Positions 26,593-35,244 of a stretch of DNA of 64,000 bases are shown piece after piece; the stretch's first letter is position 1; every line of letters starts with the position of its first letter. The notes beneath the pieces were generated by a model. That model saw nothing but the letters and a program-made list of their open reading frames with translations. It did no database searches and had not been told where the DNA came from. The translations under genes and the position numbers were made by a program. Source of the DNA: Calothrix sp. NIES-3974 (GTDB lineage: Bacteria; Cyanobacteriota; Cyanobacteriia; Cyanobacteriales; Nostocaceae); the NCBI RefSeq assembly GCF_002368395.1, contig NZ_AP018254.1:4216001-4280000 (forward strand), in the 5' to 3' direction.

Positions 26593-28095
26593 ATGTTTAC
26601 AGCTTCAGAAACTCCTGTAGTCGCGGCTGTTGTAATTGTCGCTTTCGGTATATTGGGTTGGGGCTTTGTCCGTGCCAAGCCTTTTGGAAAATTAGGTATT
26701 TTAGCTTGGTTGCAGTCGGTAGTATTAATGACTCCTTGGCTGGTATTTTTTGGCTTATTTGCCGCAGGAATTTATCTGAATATCGTTGGTGTGCTGGCTC
26801 TGTTGGTGGTGTCTGTGGTTATATATGTGGCAATTGGCCGCCAATTACGTGCTGCGGGACAGGATGTGATTTTACGGCAAAAAGCTGCTGCAAGGATGGC
26901 TGCAAATGCTCAGGAGGCTGAGAATTCAGAGGATAAAGCTAATAATCAGTCGGGTGAGGATGCTGCTGTTGCCCAGTTGCAAATATTGCCGATTCCCAAT
27001 CAGGATATTGAGGTAATTCGTGGCATTTTTGGGATTGATACTTTTTTTGCCACCCAAACAATTCCCTACCAGGAAGGTGTTATTTTTAATGGTAATTTAC
27101 GGGGGGATGTGGAAACTACTTACTCCCAGTTAACTGCGAGTTTAGAAGAAAGGCTACCTGGGAAGTATCGATTGTTTTTAATTGAAAATAATGATGGTAA
27201 GCCGGTTGTTGTCATTTTACCAACTCGCAATGACCCCCGTCCATCAACAACTGCTCAAAAAGTTTTTGCTGGGTTTTTGTTGATGGCTACATTGGGAACC
27301 AGTTTAGAAGCTGCGGGGATTTTACAGGGATTTGATTTTTTTGCTAATCCTGCTCGATATTTGGAAGTTTTACCAATTGGATTAGGTATTTTTGCCAGTT
27401 TGATAGCCCATGAACTCGGTCACTGGTTCGCAGCACGTCGTTACCAAGTGCGGTTAAGTTGGCCATTTTTCTTACCAGCAGTCCAAATCGGTTCCTTTGG
27501 TGCTATTACCCGGTTTGAATCCCTTTTACCTCATCGTCAAGCATTGTTTGATATTGCGATCGCAGGTCCTGCTTTTGGCGGAATTGTCTCTCTGATGATG
27601 TTAATTGCTGGTTTACTTTTATCGGGAGGTGATCAACCGTTCCAGTTACCTAGGGAGTTTTTCCAAGGTTCGGTGTTAGTGGGTACTATTGCCAAGGTGA
27701 TTCTTGGTGCAACTCTCCAATCGGAATTAGTCCCTATTCATCCATTGGTAATTGTCGGTTGGATTGGATTAGTAATTACTGCTTTGAATCTGGTTCCGGC
27801 TGGTCAGTTGGATGGTGGTAGAATTGTCCAAGCGATCTACGGACGTAAAACCCTGGGACGAACGACTTTTGCCACTGTAGCTGTCCTGGGTCTGGTGGGT
27901 TTAGGAAATCCTTTGGCGTTGTATTGGGTAATTGTGATTTTGTTCCTCCAGCGCAATGTGGAACGTCCTAGTCTGAATGAATTAACTGAACCGGATGATG
28001 CTCGTGCTGCATTGGGTTTATTGGCGTTGTTTTTAATGATTGCGACTCTCCTGCCTTTAACACCTGGATTGGCTGGTAAGCTCGGATTAGGGTGA
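26593..28095 (+). CDS. Site-2 protease family (M50) membrane zinc protease
   Basis: This 500-aa polytopic protein has two N-terminal helices, a soluble domain (about 95-225) and the protease core. The zinc motif is HELGH (about 273-277) within a membrane helix, and the second metal motif is NLVPAGQLDGGRIV (about 398). The C-terminal helices are rich in Leu. It resembles plant EGY1-type and cyanobacterial Sll0862-like proteins, intramembrane proteases whose substrates may include anti-sigma factors. The start ATG is preceded by AAAGG about 10 nt upstream. It is divergent from ftsH; two 56-bp repeats lie in the shared upstream region. Confidence 0.92.
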   Translation: MFTASETPVVAAVVIVAFGILGWGFVRAKPFGKLGILAWLQSVVLMTPWLVFFGLFAAGIYLNIVGVLALLVVSVVIYVAIGRQLRAAGQDVILRQKAAARMAANAQEAENSEDKANNQSGEDAAVAQLQILPIPNQDIEVIRGIFGIDTFFATQTIPYQEGVIFNGNLRGDVETTYSQLTASLEERLPGKYRLFLIENNDGKPVVVILPTRNDPRPSTTAQKVFAGFLLMATLGTSLEAAGILQGFDFFANPARYLEVLPIGLGIFASLIAHELGHWFAARRYQVRLSWPFFLPAVQIGSFGAITRFESLLPHRQALFDIAIAGPAFGGIVSLMMLIAGLLLSGGDQPFQLPREFFQGSVLVGTIAKVILGATLQSELVPIHPLVIVGWIGLVITALNLVPAGQLDGGRIVQAIYGRKTLGRTTFATVAVLGLVGLGNPLALYWVIVILFLQRNVERPSLNELTEPDDARAALGLLALFLMIATLLPLTPGLAGKLGLG

Positions 28096-28140
28096 TTGGG
28101 GATTTTGGATTTTGGATTTTGGATTTTGGATTAACGTAAT

Positions 28141-28302
28141 TTGGTTTATAACTTTTCCCAAGCAACTGAGGTATACCTAAATTTCTCTGGTTTTTATCCA
28201 ACAATACAAGCAGACTTAAAAAAACGTACCTTACTAGACCGGGAATCGCTATATATCAATTCTGAAGAAGATTTTTATCACCTCACAATTACAAACAGAT
28301 GA
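28141..28302 (+). pseudogene. Possible decayed coding remnant
   Basis: The frame from 28141 gives NLVYNFSQATEVYLNFSGFYPTIQADLKKTYLTR, which reads like real protein. A shift to the next frame continues as RESLYINSEEDFYHLTITNR before a stop at 28302. No start codon or upstream domain is visible and I cannot name the family. It may be the tail of a lost gene downstream of the M50 protease, or chance. Confidence 0.22.
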
Positions 28303-28332
28303 CTACCACAAAATATGGGTTTTTGGGGAGTA

Positions 28333-28425
28333 ATATCGATTCTCTTGTACTTTGCAATAAATGAAACTAGAATAATCAACGGTTACAGCCCCTGATATGT
28401 AGTAAGCATTAGCGTAAACGATATA
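28333..28425 (+). repeat. 93-bp repeat, copy 1
   Basis: This 93-bp block begins ATATCGATTCTCTTGTACTT and recurs in the same orientation at 58656-58748 with about five mismatches and no gaps. It contains GGTTACAGCCCCTGATATGT in its centre. It does not code for a protein in a conserved frame that I can see. In this copy it lies downstream of glyS. Confidence 0.75.
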
Positions 28426-28448
28426 ACCTAATCTGATTTTACTTTTCG

Positions 28449-28471
28449 CTTCCCGCAAGGTGAGCGGGAAG
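28449..28471 (-). terminator. Hairpin downstream of glyS
   Basis: A perfect 8-bp stem CTTCCCGC / GCGGGAAG with a 7-nt loop begins 14 nt past the glyS stop codon. On the minus strand it is followed by GAAAAGTAAAAT, not a pure T run. It probably ends or stabilises the glyS transcript. Confidence 0.5.
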
Positions 28472-28484
28472 TTGCGAAGGGAAA

Positions 28485-30629
28485 TTACTGATTCTTCACA
28501 ATACAACCAAAGTCAGCTAAAACACGGGCATGATTACGTAATAATCCAAGTAAATTCAAGCGATTGCGCCGAATATCTGGATTTTCGTCCATAACTAAAA
28601 CGCTTTCTTCCCCGTCAAAAAAGTTACTGACAGTCGGTTGAATTTCCAGGAAGGCTGTAACTAGCTGTTGGTAATTGCGTGACTCGCGACAAGTTTGGGT
28701 TTGGGGTAGGAGGTTCACGAGGGCTGTATATAATTTTTCCTCGGATGTTTTTTGGAATAATGGGGGTTGAATTAAGTTCTGGGGGTCTAGGGTTTGGGTA
28801 TCGAGGTCGCCTTGGGTTGCAAGACGGGTGGAACGGTTTATGGGTTCGTAAATTTGCCCTAGGGTTCCGTTTTCCCGGATTTGTTGCAGGTAGGTGGCTC
28901 GTTGACGGACATCAAGGACATCACTGAGGGCACGTTGGGTATATTCTGTATCATTGTCCCCGATAACGGCGTTGACTAAATCGTAGTCGATGTGGTTTTC
29001 CTCTTGGAGGAGGGTGCGGAGTCTTTGACAGAAGAAGTCTTGAAGTAAGGTGATTAATTCCTCAGCATTTTTGTGGTAGGTTTGGGCGAAGGCGGTGGCA
29101 CTATCATGAATGAGTTGGAGAAGGTTAAGGGGTAAATTTCCAGCCCAGGTAATGTTAATAATAGCGTTAGCTGCACGCCGGAGGGCAAAGGGGTCGGAGG
29201 AACCGGAGGGTATCATCCCTAAGCCAAAAATACTGACTAATGTGTCTAGCTTATCCGCGATCGCCACAATTTGACCAACTCTGGTTTGGGGGAGGATATC
29301 TCCTGCATGTCGAGGTAGGTAATGTTCAAAGATGGCTGTGGCTACTGGTTCTGGTTCGTTACCCTTGCGGGCATATTTTTCCCCCATTACCCCTTGCAGC
29401 TCGGGGAATTCATATACCATTTGGCTAACTAGGTCGGCTTTACATAATAGGGCTGCCCGTTGGGTATAATTAGTTTCTGGCTCACCTAACTGCAACTGTT
29501 GACTAATTAGGCTCGCAATGTGACAAATCCGGTCTACCTTGGCGCGGAGGGAACCTAAATCTTCTTGAAATGTAACTGTTTCTAGTTTCGGCAAGAGATT
29601 CTCTAAGGGTTTTTCCAGGTCTTTGTCGTAAAAATATTGACCATCAGCTAGCCTAGCCCGAATTACCCTAGCGTTACCATCGGCAATAATGTCGGCTTTG
29701 CTGGGGTCGCCGTTGGATATGGTAATAAAATTGGGTAATAGTTCTTGGTCTTGTTTAAATACTGGGAAGTAACGCTGGTGTGTCACCATGACGGTGGTAA
29801 TCACTTCGGTGGGTAATTCGAGGTATTCTGGTTCAAATTTACCAACTACCGCATTGGGCCATTCCACCAAATTGACAACTTCTCCTAATAAATCTGGGTA
29901 TATTTCCGCACGTCCACCAATCCTGGCGGCTGCCGCTGTTGTTTGTTCCGTAATTACTTGTGCCCTTTCTGCCCCATCCACCATGATATAACCGCTACGT
30001 AAACTTTCTACGTAGGCTTGGGCGTTAGGAATACTAATATCAGCCGGATGCAAAACCCGATGTCCACGGGAAAGGCGATCGCTTGTCACCACATCCCGAC
30101 CATTTTCAATTTTCATCGGTAAAACCGCATCATCCAACAGAGTGACTAACCAACGAATCGGACGGGAAAAACGCAAGTCACCATCACCCCAACGCATTAA
30201 CCGCTTACCTTCCAAGTTGAATATCCACTGGGGAACTAATTCGCTCAGAATCTCGCTAATGGGACGACCGGGAATCAGTTTGTTGATAAAGACAAAATCT
30301 CCCTTATCCGTCGGACGTATTTCCAAGGCTGCAACATCCACACCTTGTTTTTTGGCAAATCCCAAGGCTGCGGGGGTAGGATTACCATCCTTAAATGCTG
30401 CTTGGGCTGGTGGTCCTTTCACTTCCTCCGTGCGATCGCTCTGTTGATTAGGTAAACCTGTAATCAAAACCGCTAACCGTCGCGGAGTCCCATAGATTTT
30501 AATATCATCCCGCTCTAAACCATATTCGTCAAGACTTTGGGGAATGCGATCGCGCCACTGTTGTATCGCACTACTCACAAAACTGGCGGGGAGTTCTTCT
30601 GTACCAACTTCTAATAAAAATGCAGGCAT
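28485..30629 (-). CDS. glyS: Glycine--tRNA ligase beta subunit
   Basis: This 714-aa protein starts [17 protein letters not shown], the universal opening of the bacterial GlyRS beta chain. It contains the [20 protein letters not shown] and [12 protein letters not shown] segments and an HD-like region ([24 protein letters not shown]). A C-terminal anticodon-binding-like region ends in [26 protein letters not shown]. The beta subunit recognises tRNA-Gly and works with the alpha subunit (glyQ), which is not in this window; separate alpha and beta genes are normal in cyanobacteria. Length is typical. Confidence 0.97.
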   Translation of the reverse strand: MPAFLLEVGTEELPASFVSSAIQQWRDRIPQSLDEYGLERDDIKIYGTPRRLAVLITGLPNQQSDRTEEVKGPPAQAAFKDGNPTPAALGFAKKQGVDVAALEIRPTDKGDFVFINKLIPGRPISEILSELVPQWIFNLEGKRLMRWGDGDLRFSRPIRWLVTLLDDAVLPMKIENGRDVVTSDRLSRGHRVLHPADISIPNAQAYVESLRSGYIMVDGAERAQVITEQTTAAAARIGGRAEIYPDLLGEVVNLVEWPNAVVGKFEPEYLELPTEVITTVMVTHQRYFPVFKQDQELLPNFITISNGDPSKADIIADGNARVIRARLADGQYFYDKDLEKPLENLLPKLETVTFQEDLGSLRAKVDRICHIASLISQQLQLGEPETNYTQRAALLCKADLVSQMVYEFPELQGVMGEKYARKGNEPEPVATAIFEHYLPRHAGDILPQTRVGQIVAIADKLDTLVSIFGLGMIPSGSSDPFALRRAANAIINITWAGNLPLNLLQLIHDSATAFAQTYHKNAEELITLLQDFFCQRLRTLLQEENHIDYDLVNAVIGDNDTEYTQRALSDVLDVRQRATYLQQIRENGTLGQIYEPINRSTRLATQGDLDTQTLDPQNLIQPPLFQKTSEEKLYTALVNLLPQTQTCRESRNYQQLVTAFLEIQPTVSNFFDGEESVLVMDENPDIRRNRLNLLGLLRNHARVLADFGCIVKNQ

Positions 30630-30922
30630 AAAGGATTTTTTTCTGGGATTGCAGATTTAAATTTTATAGCAGAATGCAGAAGACAGGATACGGTCTTCAG
30701 GAGATAGAAATTAGGGGGTGTCTATGAAAACCCTCGAACAGGACATGTTTGTAGAATCGGCTTCTAGCTTGTTTGCACACATTTGGATGCAGTCCTAAAT
30801 CCCAATTTGCACCAAAATCGGTGAGAAAATGGGTTAAAGTATTATGTAAAGAAAAATTAACAGATTTATACTGAATTTTTCCCTTGATTATTTTTGGGTT
30901 TATTGTCAATTAACAAACAACC

Positions 30923-31348
30923 ATGCAAGAGCGCTCCAGTCTACCATCTAGCAACTGTATCGATACCACTAGTACCCTAACGGTTGAAATAGACAACCTC
31001 CGTAATTATTTAGGGAAAGTATACGTCAGCTTGTTTGCCGATGGTAAGGGATTTCCCCACAATGCCAAAAATGCTGTCCAGGTGAAAATAGTGGAAATAA
31101 CTGATATACCCCTGATTATTAAGTTTGATAGATTACAACCAGGTGATTATGCGATCGCGCTCATCCATGATGAAAATGGTGATGGTAAGTTAAATTGCAA
31201 TATCCTCGGTATTCCCACGGAGGGCTTTGGTTTTTCCCAAAATCCACCCTTGCGAATTGGTTCTCCTAAGTTTCAGGAAACCATGTTTCCAGTTAGTGGT
31301 GCAAACACAACTATCAGAATCAAAGTAATTTATTTGTTGGGTGGTTAG
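30923..31348 (+). CDS. DUF2141 domain protein
   Basis: This 141-aa protein matches DUF2141: LTVEIDNLRNYLGKVYVSLFADGKGFP, FDRLQPGDYAIALIHDENGDGKLNCNILGIPTEGFGFSQNP and a final beta strand. DENGDGKLN is EF-hand-like and may bind calcium. Family proteins are small beta-sandwiches often exported in other bacteria. Here the N-terminus is short and polar with no clear signal peptide, so localisation is uncertain. It is a stand-alone gene. Confidence 0.85.
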   Translation: MQERSSLPSSNCIDTTSTLTVEIDNLRNYLGKVYVSLFADGKGFPHNAKNAVQVKIVEITDIPLIIKFDRLQPGDYAIALIHDENGDGKLNCNILGIPTEGFGFSQNPPLRIGSPKFQETMFPVSGANTTIRIKVIYLLGG

Positions 31349-31373
31349 GAGCGGATTTTGGAGTTTAGATTAC

Positions 31374-31428
31374 CCTTCGGTCAATCCGCTAACCTAAAGG
31401 CATGGCTTTCGCCAACGCGTCTATGGAT
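31374..31428 (-). repeat. 55-bp dispersed repeat, copy 2
   Basis: This is the reverse-complement partner of 1391-1445 (same length, a handful of substitutions). It lies between the convergent DUF2141 gene and the minus-strand trio. Confidence 0.7.
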
Positions 31429-31501
31429 TTGGGATTACTGTGGTCTTTTTTTGTTCTAGATTACTCCCAATTTCCAGACAAAAGCGACATTTCGCGTTTC
31501 T

Positions 31502-31954
31502 CTAAGGTGCTAGATTCAGTGATGATTTATTAATCAAAATATCATTTTGAAATTGCAGGGTTACACTCCAATAGGGATTAATTTCACCTGCATTCGATAG
31601 GCTATGTTCACCAGCAGAAATATCTTGATGACTCCACTGATAAATTTTTTCATGGATTTTTGTATCAGAATAATTAACTTCATGTTCGTAGATTAAAATT
31701 CCATCCCAGCCAATAATATTACGAACTTCATCGTAGGACATACCAGGAGATATGGAATTATATAAATCTCGTTTAATTTCTGATTGACTTCTGGAAGGAT
31801 GAATTTGTACATCAATTTGCCGATGGTGCGGGAAAACTCTCAACATGGAACTGATTGATAAATTGGGAAATTGACTGAGAAAAAAATCTCTCTGGAAGTA
31901 GATGAAAATAATCCATCCAAACAAGGCAATAGACAACAAAATTGAATATTTCAT
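31502..31954 (-). CDS. Small membrane-anchored or exported protein, SmpA/BLIP-like fold possible
   Basis: From ATG 31954 this is a 150-aa protein. An N-terminal hydrophobic stretch (KYSILLSIALFGWIIFIYF) is likely a signal anchor. The remainder has the pattern ISPGMSYDEVRNIIGWDG, YQWSHQD and NPYWSVTLQFQNDILINKS. The GMSYDEVRNIIG helix followed by beta strands ending in a W-x-V-T-L-x-F strand is reminiscent of SmpA/OmlA- or BLIP-like folds, which often have a G-M-x-x-x-x-V motif (inference). An earlier GTG (31978) would add eight residues. It is last of three minus-strand genes and about 125 nt after the previous one. Function unknown. Confidence 0.6.
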   Translation of the reverse strand: MKYSILLSIALFGWIIFIYFQRDFFLSQFPNLSISSMLRVFPHHRQIDVQIHPSRSQSEIKRDLYNSISPGMSYDEVRNIIGWDGILIYEHEVNYSDTKIHEKIYQWSHQDISAGEHSLSNAGEINPYWSVTLQFQNDILINKSSLNLAP

Positions 31955-32079
31955 GAGAAAAAAGGGTGGAAAAACCACCCCCAGGTTGATTAACGATGGA
32001 TAATAGCCAGAACTTACGCAAGGACAAGGTAAACACCGTCATTGCGACATTAGTTAGCAATCGCAAAAGATGTTAACAA

Positions 32080-32472
32080 TTACCGTACACCAGCAGTTGT
32101 TTCGTGAGAGTTGGTATAGGAGTTAGTAATTGTATTGATTGTGCCGTAAACTTTGGTGACAATATTTTCATGGAAGCTACCACTTAGGTTTGAACCAGCA
32201 GCATGAACGGTAAAGTCATCGAAGGAAACTTCACTGACAACACCGCATTTAGAGAAGCACTTAGAAACATTTATATCCCCATCCACATAAATTTTATCAG
32301 CCCAAGAACTGTAGTTCTCATAACGGTTAGAATTAGTGTGAGAATCAAGATTTAAATTGGTATTAGTTGTACTATGACTATTAACCCACTCGTTACGAAC
32401 AAAGGTTTCTCCAGCAAGGGCTGGTAAGCTAATAAAAGTTGCCAAAATTGCTAAACCAAGAACTTTTTTCAT
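32080..32472 (-). CDS. Small secreted Asn/Ser/Thr-rich protein
   Basis: ATG 32472 is preceded by AGGTGA and opens a typical signal peptide (MKKVLGLAILATFISLPALA, cleavage after ALA). The mature part (about 110 aa) is polar, rich in Asn, Ser and Thr (NSHSTTNTNLNLDSHTNSN), with one close Cys pair (CFSKC) that could form a disulfide. I do not recognise the family. Its gene follows the 205-aa secreted protein gene by 28 nt, so both are probably one transcript. A surface or extracellular-matrix role is plausible but unproven. Confidence 0.65.
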   Translation of the reverse strand: MKKVLGLAILATFISLPALAGETFVRNEWVNSHSTTNTNLNLDSHTNSNRYENYSSWADKIYVDGDINVSKCFSKCGVVSEVSFDDFTVHAAGSNLSGSFHENIVTKVYGTINTITNSYTNSHETTAGVR

Positions 32473-32500
32473 GATTTCACCTGTGATAGTAATTGACAAG

Positions 32501-33118
32501 TTAATTGTTGTTTTCAGTCTCATTTTTTGGTAAGTCCTGAGACTGGAACCTGATGGGTTTATTAGGTTCTTTTGTATTAGTTCTATCTATAGATACCCCT
32601 TGACAAACAGCAGCAATAGTTGGAAAGCTGTCGGGGTTAAGCTGTACACCTGCGCTGATTAATTCAGAACAAGCACGAGCATTAATAATCTCTACGTCAT
32701 ATTGTGTTTTACGAGCAATAGTTTCTGCCATTCGCTTACAAGTACCCTCTAAACTTCCTCCTAAAGGAATCACGAAAGCAGCATTGATACCGTAAGATGA
32801 ATTATTGGAGAAACTAATTCCATCAAAGGAACTAAAGGAGGTTCCTAATACTAAGGAGGGTCGCGGACAAACAACATGCATTCCTGCGATTCCCTGAATT
32901 TTATAAGCTGCGGATTCACCGAGATTATATACTCCGGTTTGATTAATTGCTGACGAGTTGCGCTGTTGATTATCTAACCTTTGTTCTTGAGTCGGTTGAG
33001 ATTGGGAATTAACTGTATTGTTCACTGATTGAGCTTGGACTTCTACATCTGTGCTGACTACAATGAGTAGACATAGCAAGGAACTATTGGTTAAGGTTGC
33101 TAAAAGTTTGCTAAACAT
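32501..33118 (-). CDS. Secreted protein of unknown function
   Basis: This 205-aa protein has a signal peptide (FSKLLATLTNSSLLCLLIVVSTDVEVQA, cleavage likely after VQA). A Gln/Asn-rich segment (QSVNNTVNSQSQPTQEQRLDNQQRNSSAINQTGVYN) is followed by a more hydrophobic stretch ending in NSSYGINAAFVIPLGGSLEG. The C-terminal region has three Cys (CKRMAE, ACSEL, AVCQG) and a charged tail. The SAINQTGVYN motif is faintly similar to curlin-type Q-G-N repeats, but only one is present. Start at ATG 33118; no strong ribosome binding site. First gene of the minus-strand trio. Confidence 0.6.
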   Translation of the reverse strand: MFSKLLATLTNSSLLCLLIVVSTDVEVQAQSVNNTVNSQSQPTQEQRLDNQQRNSSAINQTGVYNLGESAAYKIQGIAGMHVVCPRPSLVLGTSFSSFDGISFSNNSSYGINAAFVIPLGGSLEGTCKRMAETIARKTQYDVEIINARACSELISAGVQLNPDSFPTIAAVCQGVSIDRTNTKEPNKPIRFQSQDLPKNETENNN

Positions 33119-33476
33119 TGGATGTTTTAATTATTGGGATTTCTGATTAAAACAGTTTTGCAATATGAAATTTTTCACCTGGATTGGGTAGGGTTAATGG
33201 TTTTTATTCCCTTTCATTTTCTAATTTATTAGTGATTTACTTGTGTGATTTGAGTTGTCTTGCTCACTCATCACACTTTCATATTCCCAAGAACTTCTGG
33301 ATATGACGAGGGGAGTTTTGGGGGATTAGGTGGGTGATTTGACTATCGTTTTTCCCGTAAAATTTGTGAACTTTGTAAAGTTATTTAAATTAAGAAACGT
33401 TAATTAATTTTTGAAAGAATAATAAGGAAATATTGAAGAGACTGCAAAGATAGAAACAAAGTTATCAATAGTTTGT

Positions 33477-33599
33477 ATGATGCAGATAGAAGAATTCACT
33501 GATACAATTTTTGCATACAGTACCCTAATTATCTTGTTGGTATGGATATTTGTATCCGTTTACCAGCGAGAATTTGGATATTGTCTAGTTAGGTATTAA
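33477..33599 (+). CDS. Possible 40-aa single-helix membrane protein
   Basis: ATG-ATG at 33477 opens a 40-residue frame with one strong transmembrane segment (TLIILLVWIFVSVY) and a short polar tail ending in CLVRY. There is no clear Shine-Dalgarno sequence. Its composition resembles small photosynthetic or envelope membrane proteins, but I recognise no family. It may be chance in AT-rich DNA. Confidence 0.25.
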   Translation: MMQIEEFTDTIFAYSTLIILLVWIFVSVYQREFGYCLVRY

Positions 33600-34119
33600 G
33601 AGGTGGGATTGGGAAAAATAAATGGCAAATTAAATTGCCGAATATAGTTCTGAATTTGTATACCTCAATTTTTCACAAATTCCTGAAAATTTTGGGGAGT
33701 AGGGAGCAACAGAAAAATAAATCTGTTCTCAAGACTTTAGTGTTTTTCGTACTTGCACAAGAATTTAATTTGTTTTGACAAATATTGATTCCACAAGATA
33801 ATCTTATCAAAAATCCAACTTTTCACTATTTGATTTTTTCATTTCAATGCAAGTTGGAAATTACTATAACTCCCTTGTAGGGGACTTTTTTAACTATCAA
33901 GTTTTCAAAGTTTGACTCCAGCCTTATATATATAAGGACAAAATCTGGTTTTTAAAAAGCAATTAATTGATGCAATAACTAGTAATATATTAATACTGGA
34001 TTAAAAATTTGACCAATCAGCAATATTTATCACGATTCAGCTTTTTGATGTCATGTCGTTAAATCCGCATTTGAAGCAAATCCCTAAAACTGACAGGGAG
34101 TAGGGAATAGAAGAACAAT

Positions 34120-34196
34120 CAATACTTAACTTGAAGTTGATATCTGACGGGGAAGCAGGGGAAGAAAATGTATCAAGATTTGAGTGAAATGCTACA
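34120..34196 (+). mobile_element. TTATACC-family MITE-like element, decayed copy B
   Basis: The block shares CTTGAAGTTGATA, GGGGAAGCAGGGGAAGAAAA and TGTATCAAGATTTGAGTGAAAT with the intact copies, but the terminal repeats are eroded (AATACTTAAC at one end, GCTACAACTT at the other). It has no coding capacity. Confidence 0.55.
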
Positions 34197-34532
34197 ACTT
34201 ACTTGTAAAAAATCTAGATAAATCCCCATTTTTCACAAAATTCACAGTTTTAGAGGGAGTGGGGAGTAGCTTATATTTCATGCTAATACCAAAACCTATG
34301 ACAATGATTTTTTCTCCACCTCTGGATCAAGCGAGTGAACAATCAACTGAACTACAATAATCCGATTTAAGTCGTAAAAAATAGCGTACCTTTGACTGAT
34401 GACTGTTAACCGTCAACTGTCAACCGTTAATAAACCTACATGTAAGATTTCACAAATCCCCCTCGGAATGCTGTAGTTAAAGTTTACAAATTTTCATCAA
34501 TTCTCATAGTTTATCAAAATTAGGTTATCAAA

Positions 34533-35240
34533 ATGAATACTCAAAGTATATTGGAAATTGCGGATAGAATTGTATCGGAAAAAACTGGTAAGCATTTGAC
34601 GGATTTACAATTGGATTTATTACAAGCTGCTTGTGAAAATAAAACCTATGAGGAATTTGCCTTGAGTCGTGGTTATTGTTTAGATTATATCAAAAAGGAT
34701 GTGGGTGCAGAATTATGGCATGTATTATCAAAAAGTTTGGGAGAGAAAGTGACGAAAAAGAATTTTCGTCATGCATTTGAGCGATATTATCAGCTTTTCG
34801 TCATCAATAGTAACAATGAATTGCCATCGGTTAATTTTTTTCATGGTGTTGAGACACCCCGTTTATCAACTTTTTGCTCAACTCAATCTCACAAATCTCC
34901 AATTATTGCATTGATAAACTGCGGTGAGCAACAAAAAAACTTGTTAATTGATCATTTACTGGAAAAACTCCCAGCGGATTTCTCCTCCGAAGATAAACGC
35001 TATGCTTTAGCAGATCATCTTGTTTCTTTACAGCAAGTTTCAGAATCCCCAAAATGTGTTGATCAGGGTATCTATCGCTGTTCTCATCAAGAGGAAGTAA
35101 AAAAGCAAATCTATTGCCTATTATATCAATACCTGACGACTTTTCCTTGTCTGATTATTTTAGATAATATAGACAACTTATTCACAGCGATGGAATTAGG
35201 GAGGGAAAATCCACCAAACTCTCATCAGCTAAAATCATAA
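34533..35240 (+). CDS. Short protein with VMAP-type N-terminal HTH and degenerate NTPase remnant
   Basis: Residues 1-85 (ILEIADRIVSEKTGKHLTDLQLDLLQAACENKTYEEFALSRGYCLDYIKKDVGAELWHVLSKSLGEKV) match the HTH found at the start of vWA-MoxR-associated proteins (VMAP) and of many cyanobacterial NACHT/NB-ARC/WD40 proteins. The rest resembles the first part of a P-loop NTPase, but the P-loop position reads NCGEQQKNL, with no GK[ST]. A Walker B-like CLIILDNIDNLF is still visible before the protein stops at 235 aa. The usual ATPase and repeat or effector domains are missing. It may be a truncated relic or a minimal DNA-binding/adaptor protein. Stop-to-stop convergent with the next gene (4 bp apart). 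Confidence 0.7.
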   Translation: MNTQSILEIADRIVSEKTGKHLTDLQLDLLQAACENKTYEEFALSRGYCLDYIKKDVGAELWHVLSKSLGEKVTKKNFRHAFERYYQLFVINSNNELPSVNFFHGVETPRLSTFCSTQSHKSPIIALINCGEQQKNLLIDHLLEKLPADFSSEDKRYALADHLVSLQQVSESPKCVDQGIYRCSHQEEVKKQIYCLLYQYLTTFPCLIILDNIDNLFTAMELGRENPPNSHQLKS

Positions 35241-35244
35241 TTGA

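Larger units (their letters stand above)
33119..34532. other. 1.4-kb AT-rich spacer between divergent genes
   Basis: This region separates the secreted-protein trio (-) and the VMAP-HTH gene (+). It holds a possible 40-codon ORF (33477-33599), a decayed TTATACC-family element (about 34120-34196) and a GTTAACCGTCAACTGTCAAC-type low-complexity repeat near 34400. Similar CAACTGTCA repeats occur near 42270, 50850, 54640 and 57705. No RNA gene recognised. Confidence 0.5.
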
